From Selaginella moellendorffii (Eukaryota > Streptophyta > Lycopodiopsida > Selaginellales > Selaginellaceae), in NCBI RefSeq assembly GCF_000143415.4, contig NW_003314338.1, positions 841,242-903,794 of the forward strand: a DNA stretch of 62,553 nucleotides. Direction: 5' to 3'. The stretch's first letter is position 1. Every line of letters begins with the position of its first letter. The notes beneath the pieces are model-generated. The model worked only from the letters and a program-made list of their open reading frames with translations. It was not told the origin of the DNA and did no database searches. The position numbers and the translations under genes were made by a program. Below, piece after piece: positions 10,561 through 21,909 of the stretch.

Positions 10561-12639
10561 TAACAATTGACAGGCATGAGTGCTCACATCATCTAACAAG
10601 CTATGGGATAAATTCAAGGCATGTGTGAAGACCAAATTCATAACAACTATGAAAGAGCAATGCAATATAGATTGCATGAAATGTCGATAGTACTCCAAGA
10701 ACATGGCAAGAAACTTCTGACAACGAAACAACAACTAAACAAGTTGTATGCTATGCATGCTTGAGGAAGTTGAATTACTGAAACCAAAATGAAAATATAG
10801 AACAACTTCACATATTTATCAACGTCTTGAATGCAATATAAAACAAAAAGAAATAAACAATTTATTCTTTGTTGATGGAGTCAAAGGCACAAAGAAACTA
10901 TACCCTTTTAACACACTAATAAAGTATGTCATAGCTATGACATGAAAGTCTTAGAGGTCAAATGGACAGAATAGTGAGTACTCTTCTTATATAGACTAAA
11001 CAACTCACTCAACATTTAAGCTATTGGTACCAATTACAGAAACATGCACCTTGAATCTGCAAGAAAATTCAACACCTGCCAAGGTCGTAAGGAGAGTTGA
11101 ATTGCTTATATGGGACGAGATAAACATAATACCCATTCAAGCTTTTAAAGCTGTCGAAAGGGTCATGCATGACATAAAAAATTGCGAAGAACCCGCTACA
11201 AGCCAGAGATCACGTCACAGTGAAGAAGTAGGCAAGGCGCGGCTGCTGGCGCTACACACCGCACAACGCCAAGGGCATGGTGGTGAAAGTTGACAGGGAA
11301 GAGATCGTGGTCCGGGTGAAGTTTTGCAGCTCGCAGGACCTCTGGGAAGGGAGCCCGGATGAGGTGGATCTGGTGGGGAGTGGGTTCACAGGTTGACAAA
11401 CAAGGATCACCACTACTTGGGCAGTCGGCTGTCCTGTATCGGGATCATTCACAGCATCCAACACGATGAAGAGCCACGTTCATTGGCTGCGACATGCTCT
11501 GGACTGGAGTTCCAACCATGCTCGCAAAGATCCAGCCGCTCAGAGTTGGGCAGATGGTGTGACTAAGCTGCTGTGCTCGGGGAAGTCCACGGTTTGAGTG
11601 GCCGTGCAAGAAGAGGAGCGGCCGGATCACCAGGATAATGCCCAACGGCTGCATGGTTCTCTTGTCGCAGCTGGACATCGAAGGAGCGGTGGTTTTGGGG
11701 GCATCACATTAGTAATAGAGGGAGATTTTAGATAGATGGTGTTTTAAAAAAGGCTTGTTGCACATAAATTGTCCAAAACAATATGCAATCCTCACTAATA
11801 TGGTAGAAACTTGTAAAGTTGGTTTAGATGGCTTGTGAGGCTTAAAGATAATAACTTACCTGGCTTACAAGGATTAAACTAAGAAGCTATAAAATTACCT
11901 CTAATAGATCATGTGTTTGGAAAACATATATAGTCTAATGACCTGAATCTATTGCAAAAAGTTATTCTCACAACTTTAAATGATCTCTCTCTATAAGTGA
12001 ATGATTAAGTCCTTTCAAGAATGATTGGCAGAAGAATAATATATAAAAGTAGACATTGTAGAAATGTATTTCCTATTGAGTTTTTAAACTCAATAACACC
12101 ATTTGAAATGCCTCTACACAAGAAAATCAAAAGTATCATAATGTTGTTATACATATCAACACCAAAAAATGCCTTTGTAAAATAATTATAACTAAAGCAC
12201 TACCAAATATTATAGAAGTTAAAATTCTACATAATAGTTGCAAGGAAAAAAAAGTCCTCCTACCAAAATCTCTTTAAAACCAACTAACATAAACATACCA
12301 TTCATACTTAAACGGAAATTATTTTCTATAAGGTTTGTATTCTTTATAAAAATTTGCAAATCTCGAAAACAAACACTACAAAATGTAAGTATCTAGTTGC
12401 CAAGATTAATTTTCAGCCACACTTGCACTTTCTAAAGGAACATCAAAGAAATAAATGATAATATCCATCAAACAATGTGCAAGGTGTGCTTTAGAACCAT
12501 AATGTTTACATGAAAAATATTGTATACAAGGAAATTCTCTAGGATTCATGTCACCAATGCAACAAATTTTCTATTTATTAGTAAAGCTGGATTCCTTGCT
12601 AGTATCATGTAAATTCACTATCCTAAAATGATATATAAG
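10561..12639. other. AT-rich duplicated intergenic DNA (unit B)
   Basis: Counterpart of 3561-5150. No gene was recognised apart from the GC-rich inserted segment at about 11187-11695, which unit A lacks. Confidence 0.6.
11187..11695 (+). pseudogene. GC-rich captured segment, possibly KEG-type E3 ligase repeats
   Basis: About 510 bp absent from the colinear site in unit A (about 4197). It is far more GC-rich than its flanks. One plus frame reads NAKGMVVKVDREEIVVRV then SSQDLWEGSPDEVDL. Another gives SCIGIIHSIQHDEE, and a third gives FEWPCKKRSGRITRI. This alternation of short beta-strand-like blocks ending in W-x-x-SP resembles the C-terminal repeats of KEEP ON GOING-type E3 ligases. The frame is broken by stops, so it is not functional as it stands. 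The family call is tentative; that it is an insertion relative to unit A is seen directly. Confidence 0.4.
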
Positions 12640-13480
12640 AATATTCTAAATATATCCTTAGATGTAAAATTCTAAAAGAAACCAATTGTTGATACATGTG
12701 GCATATTATTAATTATTATATTTTATATTATTACAAGTTAAATCTTTATATTTTGAGTTTTAAGGGTCTACAAGTATCTTTAGTTGTAGCATTACCATCT
12801 TCCAAGTGCTTGCATTAATCCTTGTAGCAAGGGACCTTGAAACCATGTTGTAAATCCATGTGTGTAAATATAGTTTAGTTTTAGAAGAAAGCCACAAATT
12901 TGTTGCAAATGGTTAGTTTTCTTGTTTATTTGAATAGTACTTACTATTATATATAGTTTTTTATTTAATAAAAATATAATCATATATATATGGATTAAAT
13001 TTGAAATAAATAAACGTGCCAGGAGATATACTTTGAATTAGAATACTTGTACAAGGAGGAAGGTTTGATGTGGAAGCTACATTAGACCTAAGGCAAGTAA
13101 CAGTGAGTTCCAAATCTATCTAAAGGTGGTTAAGATGAAGCACATTAATTTCATCCTTCTCCCTCCAGATTCTTCCCGATTCTTGGATTCCTACTTAGGG
13201 CTCTCTTGATCTTCGGCAAGAAATTTGTACTAGAGTGGGAATTCCAGGTGGAGCATGGAATGTAGTGGGTGGTGTGCCTCCAAAAGCATACTGAACCAAA
13301 CCACTATCATGTACAAAAGCTTAAACCAATTAATTTTGACGGTAGAATATAAAGGTGTTTAACAAAGTTTATAAATTCTAAATGCAAAAATATCCCATTA
13401 ATATCCAAGCATATTACTTCGCTAAAACTATTAAAAAGTCTTTAAAAGTTTTTTTGTAAACATTCTAGAAATCAAATCAT
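12640..13480. repeat. Dispersed about 0.8-kb repeat, copy 1
   Basis: Matches 28990-29765 in the same orientation. Shared blocks are agtatctttagt-gtagcatta, gcaagggac, accatgttg, caaatttgttgcaaatgg, caaggagaaaggtttgatgtg, agattcttcccgattcttggattcct and accaaaccactctcatgtacaaaag. Parts also occur at 5280-5368 and 15820-15900. It encodes nothing obvious and is probably a non-autonomous element or a decayed LTR. Confidence 0.65.
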
Positions 13481-13563
13481 GTGCTATCTACAGTAAAAAT
13501 TAAATCGATTTATAATTGCATAATAAGCTTCATAAAATCTTATGTTATGTATATTAATAGCTA

Positions 13564-13588
13564 GTTTCAGTTTCAGTTTCAGTTTCAC
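13564..13588. repeat. Short (GTTTCA)n microsatellite
   Basis: Four consecutive TTTCAG-type hexamers lie in AT-rich DNA between the dispersed repeat and RIN2 relic R4. Confidence 0.8.
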
Positions 13589-13749
13589 TACTATGCTTTA
13601 AAAGAATCATGTGGGATTATGAATGTGCAAACTATATGTATAACCATTGTTGAAAAACCATGTTCACCTAGTTTTATTTTATTAGAACCATATGTTTTTG
13701 TGAGAGTTACAAGAAAAACCATATAGAAAGTAAAATGAAAACAATATTC

Positions 13750-14250
13750 ACGGGAGCATGAGCACTCACGCCCATCAATCACTAGGAGCATCAACTCCCC
13801 AAGGAATCGAGCTTATAATACGGCAGCTATCATCCACACAGAGCCTTCAACAAAGCTCTTCCTTCTCTTCCTCACTGCTTCTGGCTTTTCTTTTCCTCCT
13901 CGGGTGTGTTGCCAAGTTTACAACCCCACCAAGTGGAAGTTGGATCCTCTCCGACTACTTCCATCACTGACAGTCTCACACCTCAGATGAGAAGCATGGT
14001 GTGGTGAGATAAGTTCTCCCAGATATGGTGATAGGACTTTTTTTTCTTTCTTTCAATTTTGCAGGAGTTGAGACAAACCAACTGTGTAACTGCTATTGTA
14101 AACAACCTCTTGTGAGTTAGATTTGTAGAGTTTAAGTTTTGTAAATGATGTACAGCTGAAAATAATTATGAGAAAAGCTATAGTTCTTTGATAGAATGAA
14201 AAACAAGATTGGATCTTTATAAGGGTATTGTCAGCACCCAGCGTGATCTC
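13750..14250 (+). pseudogene. RIN2-like E3 ligase 3'-end relic, copy R4 (inverted)
   Basis: The plus strand reads IELIIRQLSSTQSLQQSSS, then a Phe/Leu-rich block, then SGSWILSDYFHH. The parent gene has IELIMRQLSSTRNHQQSSS followed by the equivalent region. The last intron (ttttgcag before gagttgagacaaaccaact) and the stop region follow at about 14060-14115, and the 3' UTR continues to about 14240. Frame changes separate the pieces. Orientation is opposite to the parent 3.5 kb away. Confidence 0.8.
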
Positions 14251-14394
14251 TATCTCATACAATGACAACCAGCACAGCATGAACGTATGGAAAGGAATTG
14301 TCTCAATGCAAATGCGGGAAAGTTTAAATCAAACTGTCCTGCTGTGAGCAGCCCGTAACTTGTGCGAAGAGAGAGATTTGTTGTCCTAGGGATT

Positions 14395-14401
14395 AGGGTT
14401 T
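14395..14401 (+). promoter_or_regulatory. Telo-box just upstream of the proteasome gene
   Basis: AGGGTTT lies 9 bp before the start codon, within gattagggtttgtgg. In plants this motif is common near start sites of translation and proteasome genes. Function here is inferred. Confidence 0.5.
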
Positions 14402-14409
14402 GTGGAAAA

Positions 14410-15477
14410 ATGGCGCTCCTAGTGGCGAAGAGGACGAGCGCGGATGTAGAGATGGCGCGCGGCGTCAAGGAGCATGCGACATGGAGCCCCTACGAGAACA
14501 ATGGCGGGTGAGTGATCTTGGATCGCGCTTTGCTTCCCGTGGACGGATTTTCGCAGGACTTGCGTCGCGATTGCTGGATCGGATTATTGCATCGTCGCAG
14601 CTGACACGAGATTGTCGCTTGGCTACAGCATACTGACCAGAGGCCATTCTAAGCTGTTTAAGCTGTAAGTTTTTCTTGGGTTTGGAAAAAAATGTGATTT
14701 TTCCTTCCTATCTTTCGCAGCTCAGACACTGCGGTCATGGCTTCCTCTGGCTTCCAGGCCGATGTGAGAACTCTGCAAAAGAATCTAGAAGCCCGGCAAA
14801 AGGTTCGTTCCTCTTTGTTTCCAGATTTTCGCCTTAGACCGCTGCTTTTTTGTTTCTCTTGGTAGTAACAGGGTTACTACCATCAGCACGGGAAACCAAT
14901 GTCTTGCCCAGGGATGGCGCAGCTCCTGTCGAACACCCTCTATTACAAACGCTTCTTTCCATACTACAGTTTCAACGTTCTTGGTGGTCTAGACACCGAA
15001 GGTACGTTTGGAAGAGAGAATCAAAGTCTAAATCTTTGTGGAGGCTTGTAGGCAAGGGATGTGTCTACACTTATGACGCTGTTGGTTCTTACGAGCGGAC
15101 AGGATATAGTACCCAGGGAAGCGGTGCAGAGTTGATAATGCCGATTCTGGATAACCAGCTCAAGTCTGCCAGTCCTCTCCTTTATCCTCCAAGGGTGACA
15201 AATCCTTTGCGATTCGTTCTTCTCTGTTGCTGACTGCGGGGAGTTTACAGGAAACAGCAACGCCCCTCACGGAACAAGAGGCTCTGGAAATTGTCAAGGA
15301 CACTTTTGCTTCGGCTACCGAGCGCCAGATATACACCGTTCGTATTGCGTTTTCTGGGTCTCGCGAGCTTGAAACTCAACGCAAACTTGTGTGGTGTTGC
15401 AGGGAGATGGACTTGAGATTGTTGTCATCAACAAGGATGGAATACACAAGGAGTATTTAGACCTCAAGAAAGATTAG
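14410..15477 (+). CDS. PBF1: 20S proteasome subunit beta-6 (beta type-1, PBF1-like)
   Basis: Seven exons separated by short introns encode a protein of about 220 aa, the usual size for plant PBF1. Exon 1 gives [18 protein letters not shown] and WSPYENNGG. Next come [39 protein letters not shown], then [32 protein letters not shown] and DNQLKS, and finally [11 protein letters not shown] and EYLDLKKD before TAG at 15475. Beta-6 is a structural, non-catalytic beta subunit of the 20S core particle in cytosol and nucleus. All domains look intact and I see no frameshift once splice sites are applied. Confidence 0.93.
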
Positions 15478-17204
15478 GCACTCTCTTTCCACGCTGTGTT
15501 GAGTCTTACGATATATTTCATGGACAATTGTTTCATCTCTCCCTCCCCCTCGTATCGATCACACAAAAAGAACAATAAGCTTTATCATCTGAGGCCCTGA
15601 GGCAATCGACTTTTTCATTTGGTTTAGGGTTGACAAAAAAACGTTAAAAAACTGCAAAAGGTAACCTTTTTTGTTTCCGTTAACTAATTCTAACTTAATC
15701 ATCTGTAAATCTTTTTTTTTAAAACAACCTACAAATATTTCTATTGGCATTTTTATATTATTACAAGGTAAATTTTTTTTGAATTTGTAATATTTATTTA
15801 TTTTTAAATTGGAAGAAAAAAGACTATTAGTATCATTGGCATTATCAGCTTCATATGTTTGCATTAATCTTTGTAGCAAGGGACACCAAAATTATATTAT
15901 ACAACCAAGAAAGACCTTGTGAGCGATTTCTTCTTGGATGCTACACTACACCCTTTTGGAGCGAATTGGGGTGGTTCGAGTGATTGTTCCATAGAACTTC
16001 CTGGGTTATCTCAACAAAGTCAAGTCTACATTAACTTGTGAAAACATAATAGTTGTTAGCAGACACCTTTGATAAAACTAGTCTTTCTCAAGAGACAAGA
16101 GAAAGAAGATGTTGAGAAGACAGATGCAAAAGGCTATTTATGTTCCAAAAGAGGAAACTTTCATCATCCAGATAAATGGCTATAGGCTTCCACGCCTAGG
16201 AACTCTTCATCCAGGGGCAAGAGCAAGGCGACAGTCATACAGCCTTTGTTCTTCACTGCCTTGGGAATTAAGTCTTATATTGGCTTTTATTTTCAGGGCT
16301 GCTTACTTGCAACACCTTTCTCCACTGTTTAAAAAACGCAAAAGAATATAGGAGGTGCCTAGCAATCCCTCCAACGGTGCAGATCTACATATACGTAATC
16401 CTAGCAGGCTTTGTGAATTTCTATGAGAAATGGAGATCCTCAGTCATAGACACCATACTCTCAATTACACCATAGAGATATAACACTTCTCACCACAAAC
16501 ACCAACAACTAGGAGAGGATTGCATTGAGGTTCTAACCCAGGATGTGACAAGGAGGTGTGGGAGATGGATAGGAAGCCCAGGTCAGAGACTGAAGGCTTG
16601 ACCTGGAAAAGTTCAGCAAATGAATGGCTCACAAGATCATCAAAACAACCTATTGTAATCTGTTAGTCTCACTGTAAACAACTAATGAATTATTAAATGA
16701 AAACCATCTGCCACCATCACTAATGCAAGTGGGATTAAGTGAATCAATCAATAGTGACCTGCTGCAGACCATCCATGGCCGTTGGATTGAAAAATGTTAT
16801 AGCCAGCCATTTACCTGTACTTGTTCTTGAGAACATATGCACTCCACTAAAATATTGCTACATGTTTTAACCGCTTAGGCACAACCTTGTGAATGCTGAT
16901 CAAGGGTTACGTGCATACTTGTAATATCTGAAAAGTAATATTAAAATTTTAAAACATAAAATATTTAACTAGAGAGTCCTTAAAAGAAAAGAAAGGCAAA
17001 ACATTAAATATTTTATCATGCAATAATATAAAGTAACAAAACATTATTATGCTAATATAAATCATTTGTATATTAATTCATTTTTAAATAAATAGTGAAT
17101 ATTTCTAGAATATTCTTACATAAGTGTATATTTTCTTAATGGATATACCTAAAATATTCTAGCATATTTTATCATCTAACAACCAATAGCTAACACAATG
17201 TTGA
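15478..17204. other. AT-rich intergenic DNA with one repeat fragment
   Basis: No gene recognised. About 15820-15900 matches the dispersed repeat (gcattaatctttgtagcaaggga). An open frame of 80 codons at 16109-16351 lacks any family resemblance and is probably chance. Confidence 0.5.
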
Positions 17205-17560
17205 TACCGTGTGGAATCAGATCATCCGCAATGGACAGGCAAGGTTTCTTCACTGCGACGATCCCTCCATTCAGCCTGGCGTCATAGACAACGCTCTCAT
17301 TGTGTGGTATTTATTCAACAAGATTTACATGGTCAGTTTGTCGTCTCTCATAAACTAGCTTCCCACGTCAATGATCAAATTGCTATTATGGATGTTGGGT
17401 TGTTTGCTTTGAATGCTTTATTCATCTTTGTTCTGTTTTCTTGTGTGATCCGTCATTCTGCGTTGACAGTAGGGCACACATAGGTGGTTCATTCGGTGTA
17501 CAGGGCGTTGAGCAGCATGGGATTTCTGCTGGGTGTTCTTCAGGTAAACAGGTAGATCTC
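17205..17560 (+). pseudogene. Unrecognised gene fragment, two exon-like pieces
   Basis: One plus frame from about 17208 reads VWNQIIRNGQARFLHCDD then PSIQPGVIDNALIVWYLFNK. It is followed by an intron-like gap and VVHSVYRALSSMGFLLGVLQ near 17490-17550. The codon choice and hydrophobic pattern look coding, and the second piece could be a membrane helix. I cannot name the family, and I see no start or continuation. Confidence 0.3.
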
Positions 17561-17769
17561 AAGAGACGCACATTTAGTATGGTGCTGATGCATCGGCCGT
17601 TTAGGGTAGGACACTATCAAAAGGAAGAAAAGGGATTCCCTCCTAAGCATTTAAAATCGTCCGGTCCTGTTCCTGTTCTTCATCCTATCGAGAAAAACTA
17701 GAGCTTTTCTACCAAAACTATTTTCAGCTGTGTGTCATTTACAAAAAACTTACACTCTACGCATCTCAC

Positions 17770-20147
17770 TCACAAGAGGTTGTTTACAGTAGCAGTTACA
17801 CAGTTGGTTCGTCTCAACTCCTGCAAAATCAAAAGAATGGAAAGGAAGTCAGTGATGGAACAAACTAATCACGCGAAAAACTATCATACCTGGACGATAC
17901 GATCGTCCGAGACATGCGGAAGAACTTCTCTCACCATGCCCACCATGCTTCTCATCTGAGGCGTGAGACCATCTGTAATGGAAGTAGCCGGAGTGGATCC
18001 AGCTTCCACCTGGTGAGGTTGTAAACTTGGCGACGCGCCAGAGGAGGAAGAGAAAGGCCAGAAGCCCCAAGTGGTAGAAGAAGGTGGCGAGGAGGAGGAA
18101 GAGGAAGAGCTTTGTTGATGGTTTCGTGTGGACGATAGCTGCCGCATTATAAGCTCGATCCGGCTGAGGCCCCGTGGAGCTGATGATGCCGAGCCTTCTC
18201 CTGGCGATTGACGGGCGTGAGAGCTCCCGGAACCGGAGAAGTGTCGCACCATCAACTCTAGCCTTCCGAGGCCTCGAGAGTTTGAAGCGGCGTTGTCAGA
18301 GGAGGAGGACTGCCCAGCTGCCACCGTCGTCCATTCCGAATCAGATCCAGAACCTCTACATCGACGCATTAACAGTGTCAAGCTTCGATGACGAGCAAAG
18401 GTGCCTACCTCCACAAACTCGCCGCATTGTGTTGGCTCGTTCTCGTGAAGCTCTGGTGGGAACGTCCCAGAGTTCTTAGATTTCCCATGAAAAGGGGCCT
18501 TCGACAAGTTGGACATGAGTATGTGTCTGCGAGGCCTTGATCTAGCCTGCACAGGGCCAAGTTCACACACATGAGAACATTCTTAAACATGAAAGTTTAC
18601 CATGAACGCAGGCAAGAGAGGTGGAACAGATGAGCGCATGGAAGTCTCTTCGCTTTCACCATTGGCTCCTGAAAACGATGGTTCGCTTTCGTCAGTAAAG
18701 TGGAATGCTGCTGTTAGACACTAACTTTACAAATAGCGCAGTCGTCGTCATACGCCAGGAGTTCCTCTTGCGTGGCGTCCGGCAACGCTCCTTGCAACGT
18801 GCTCATGGCCGTGCGCATCCTCATAAATCCCTTAATTCGTTTGAGGATTGCACTTAGAAGTGCCTGGAAAAAATGGAAGTGAGTGTACGTGGAACCAACG
18901 AGGTCGTTCTTACCCGGAGGTTGAGAAACAGAATGGCATCGACAACTTGAAAGGCAAGGCCCCTCAGCCACCAGATATGAAGGCAGTGTCCCAAAGCCAA
19001 GAACAAGCTCAAAAGGTCCATGCCAAAGCTGAAGTTACGAACTATCATTCCCTTCCACTCCCACGACGCACCTGGTCATAATATCTGTCAGCCAAACAAA
19101 GTGTAGCAAAGCCAAACACAGCACCTGCGACTGATCGATCAGATGATGGCTGCAAACCATTCGTTGCAGCGGGAGAAGTGTCTAAGGACTGACGCTGCCA
19201 TGTATCCAATAGTTGCACCCCATGAACTAAAACAGCCTGGAATCACGACAAATGAGAACCAACGTTTACAAAGAAACACTACTAAGACCTGCAACGTCTC
19301 AAACGCAATGCTCAGCGGTTCGAACAAAAGTAGCATGAAAGTGCTTATTCCCGTGTCCTTGAAAACCACGAGACACAATTGAATCCTGCGACACCAGAGA
19401 ATTACAGCTGGTTAGCATGAAGTCGAAACGTGCGAAAACCGTGAAGCTCACCAGAACAAGTCCGAAAGTAAAACCAGGACAAGCACCGAGAAAACACGCA
19501 GATGAGCATAGACTGTCGCAGTTGGAGAAGCATTTAAACGGTCCAAGCGATCCCTCGCAAGACCTTGGAACATCTAGAAGAACCAGGTTACGTTACGGCG
19601 GTAAAGATCCATAGTCCCCATACCTTAAGGAAACCAAGCACGGCGAACCACGCGAGCCAGAGAGCTATTTGCATCATCTCGGGCTGGACAACCCAGGTGA
19701 GAAAGAGTCCCTGTACATCAATGAATCGCTTTAACTTTAAAAAGCCTTTGCAAGGAATCTCGCCTACCTTGAAAAGGACGTAGTTGATCATCCGTTCCAC
19801 GACTTTCTGAGTCTCCAGGAGCGTAAGAGTACCAAAGAAAATAGTCTGCACAAAGAAGTAGAAGGGATAAGCAACGAAGACAATGGAAAAAAAAAAAGTG
19901 CTCAAACCTTCATACAAAGAGCTAGAACAACGAAGAAGTTGACGAGGAGATTGGCCAGCAGCACGATTGTGAGAGACGACTGAAGCAGCGATTGGAGCAA
20001 TTGAGCTGTGTCGACAGGATCAAATGCCTTCTTGTCCACGGAAATCCCTGGCAAGACCTTCTGGAGGACCGAATTTATCCTCCACACAATCCCGCCCAAG
20101 CTAATCGCCGTATACATGGCCACAAACGATCCATAGCCTCCAGCCAT
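17770..20147 (-). CDS. RIN2/RIN3-like E3 ubiquitin ligase (multi-span membrane RING + CUE)
   Basis: Read right to left, exon 1 starts at 20147 (MAGGYGSFVAMYTAISLGG). Several hydrophobic exons follow and supply multiple membrane segments (FFGTLTLLETQKVVERMINY, GLFLTWVVQPEMMQIALWLA, HLRVFSVLVLVLLSDLFW, LLSLFLALGHCLHIWWLRGL). After ALPDATQEELLAYDDDCAIC comes a RING-H2 finger (CAIC, CAHLFHLSC, CPTC). A Ser-rich linker follows, then a CUE-like ubiquitin-binding domain (VREVLPHVSDDRIVQ, ELRRTNCVTATVNNLL). A 52-nt intron near 18380-18440 is needed to join the RING and CUE frames. The last exon is 17820-17770. Known relatives are AMFR/gp78-like ligases; Arabidopsis RIN2 and RIN3 bind immune receptor RPM1. 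It appears intact and is the parent of relics R1-R5. Confidence 0.88.
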
Positions 20148-20798
20148 GGTCTCGAAATCCCTCTCAAACAAGAAAGGAGGAAGAGAAAGAAGAAGCTCTA
20201 CATTCGGATGAACCCTATAAACCCAGGGAGCTGAGGTAGCTCCTGCGATGCCGCGATTCTACAGCGATTCTAGCAAATCTTTCTCGCGGCAATGGCGACC
20301 GCGATGCGAAATTTACCCGCGACGATCGATCGCTGCGCGCCAGGCCGCGGAATCTTTCCTCCTCCGCCCTGGAAATAAGAGAGGGGAGAAAAACCCTTCG
20401 ACCTAACAGTCCACTCGAGACTATTTCACTTCTTCCATTTTCTATATGGTGACAAACACACACATTGATTGGATCCTTTTAAATCCTCTCTGGATAAACT
20501 TTGCCTCTATTTGTGTGTCACAAGTGAGCGCTTTAAGTTATAAAGAAGAAAAAGAGACAATGCAAAGCTTGTGAGCTCTGGGTTTTTCTTCTTCTTCTTC
20601 TTCGTGCTTATTTGGATCGTCGCGAGGTAAAAACAAAAATTCATCTTTCACGCTTTGCGTTGAAGGATCGCTGCAAAAATCATCGCTGAGCCGGGTGAAA
20701 AACTTGGAACCAAAAAATCTCTCATGCTTTCCTGTCTCGAGTGGAAAGTTTGCTTCTTCTGTGTGTGTATCTTTTGTTGTTTTTTTCATCGCTAGCTA
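20148..20798. other. Promoter/5' UTR of the RIN2-like gene and RPC8 3' flank
   Basis: No gene recognised. The part next to 20147 is GC-rich and probably 5' UTR. A reverse telo-box-like AAACCC motif lies near 20391-20400. The 83-codon minus frame at 20538-20789 is low-complexity and unconvincing. Confidence 0.5.
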
Positions 20799-21728
20799 TC
20801 ACCACCATGAGACGAGCCCGAGTCCGTCGGAGTTTATATCTCCCTGGAATGATCTGGATTAGAGAACAAAAAGACATTCAAGCTTGGAATTTTTCTTGCT
20901 TACGATGACTTCCATTGGAGCGAAAGGTTGAGCGTCTCTTTCTTGCTCCAGAGGAATTGGGGGATATCTTACTTTTAAAACTCTAAACCGGACCTGGAAG
21001 AACGAAACAGTGAGTCCATGGCTTAGAAAATAGTGATTCCACTCACCTCTTCTTCAAGGTCCATGAACATCTCGTTTTCTTGGTAGTTCCACACCCATAG
21101 TTTCTCGTTCTCGTCACTGTTTGATATTTGATCGGATCAGCCTAAGAAACGAAAGCAAAAACTGGATTTTTTGCTATGACTTACAATTTAGAGGGCTGCT
21201 GGAGTTGATGGTGAGGCACGATTATGTCTTCGAAAAAACCCATCGACACTGGAAACACGAAAAAATCCCTCTATCAAACCAAGAAAAATAAGTTCTTTCG
21301 AAGGGAAACTTACAAACCAGCCCATTCTTGTCGCATTTCTTGAGCTTCGCGACCAAAATCTCTCCTGGAAATGGACGAAACATGACCAGCTGAAACTCCA
21401 CCTGGAAATCCCCTTAAAAATTCGCTATCTTTCGAGTAAAGGAGATTGCTTACAGTGTAAGTCGGAGCTCCATCGCCAGGGAAAACAAATCCCCCTTCGA
21501 TCGATTGGATATCGTACAGCGACACGCACAGCCCCAGATCCTTGACGACCTGGAAATATATAAAAACCAACAATGTAGCTTCAATGGGGGAGATTATCGC
21601 CGGCGATCGACACGCACCTTGTCCAGGAACAATCTGTGGATCTCGAGCGTGATGGCGTCGAGCAGCGGCAGCACGAGATTGGCGGGCGGGATTCGCAGCG
21701 TGTCCCGCAGCTTGGACAGGACGAACAT
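20799..21728 (-). CDS. DNA-directed RNA polymerase III subunit RPC8 (RPB7/RPC25-like)
   Basis: Seven short exons. Exon 1 (21728-21618) encodes MFVLSKLRDTLRIPPANL then LLDAITLEIHRLFLDK. Exon 2 (21549-21454) gives GLCVSLYDIQSIEGGFVFPG and DGAPTYT. Exon 3 (21401-21314) gives VEFQLVMFRPFPGEILVAKL. Exon 4 gives MGFFEDIIVPHHQLQQPSK. Exon 5 gives ENEKLWVWNYQENEMFMDLE. Exon 6 gives VRFRVLKVRYPPIP. The last exon ends GLGLVSWW followed by TGA at 20799. The order (N-terminal SHS2-like domain, then an S1/OB domain with GFF, VWVWxY and the terminal GLGLxSWW) matches eukaryotic RPC8. With RPC9 it forms the Pol III stalk and helps initiate tRNA and 5S rRNA transcription in the nucleus. It appears intact. 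Confidence 0.9.
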
Positions 21729-21909
21729 CCTTAAAACCATAAACCCTAAAAACCTATCCACTGGCCTTTGCCTAGTATAGCGACCTTTGGATAGGTTTAG
21801 CGCGTGCGAGCACGAATGGAGTTCCTATCGTAGTGGTAGGAACTTCATTTTTTAAAATGCACGTCGGGATTTCGAATCTCTTTACGTTGTTTTTGTTTTT
21901 TTTTCTCTT

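Larger units (their letters stand above)
5922..12843. repeat. Segmental duplication unit B
   Basis: This is the longer of the two tandem units. It carries the intact subtilase, gene X copy X2, RIN2-like relic R3 and AT-rich DNA. Relative to unit A it retains about 2.7 kb of subtilase and about 330 bp of X. It also carries a GC-rich insertion at about 11187-11695. Confidence 0.8.

Noticed and set aside
16109-16351. 80-codon plus frame in AT-rich intergenic DNA
   Set aside because: No family resemblance or promoter; length is within chance expectation.
20538-20789. 83-codon minus frame between the RIN2-like gene and RPC8
   Set aside because: Lys/Glu/Ser-rich low complexity in the 3' flank of RPC8, with no supporting splice or family evidence.
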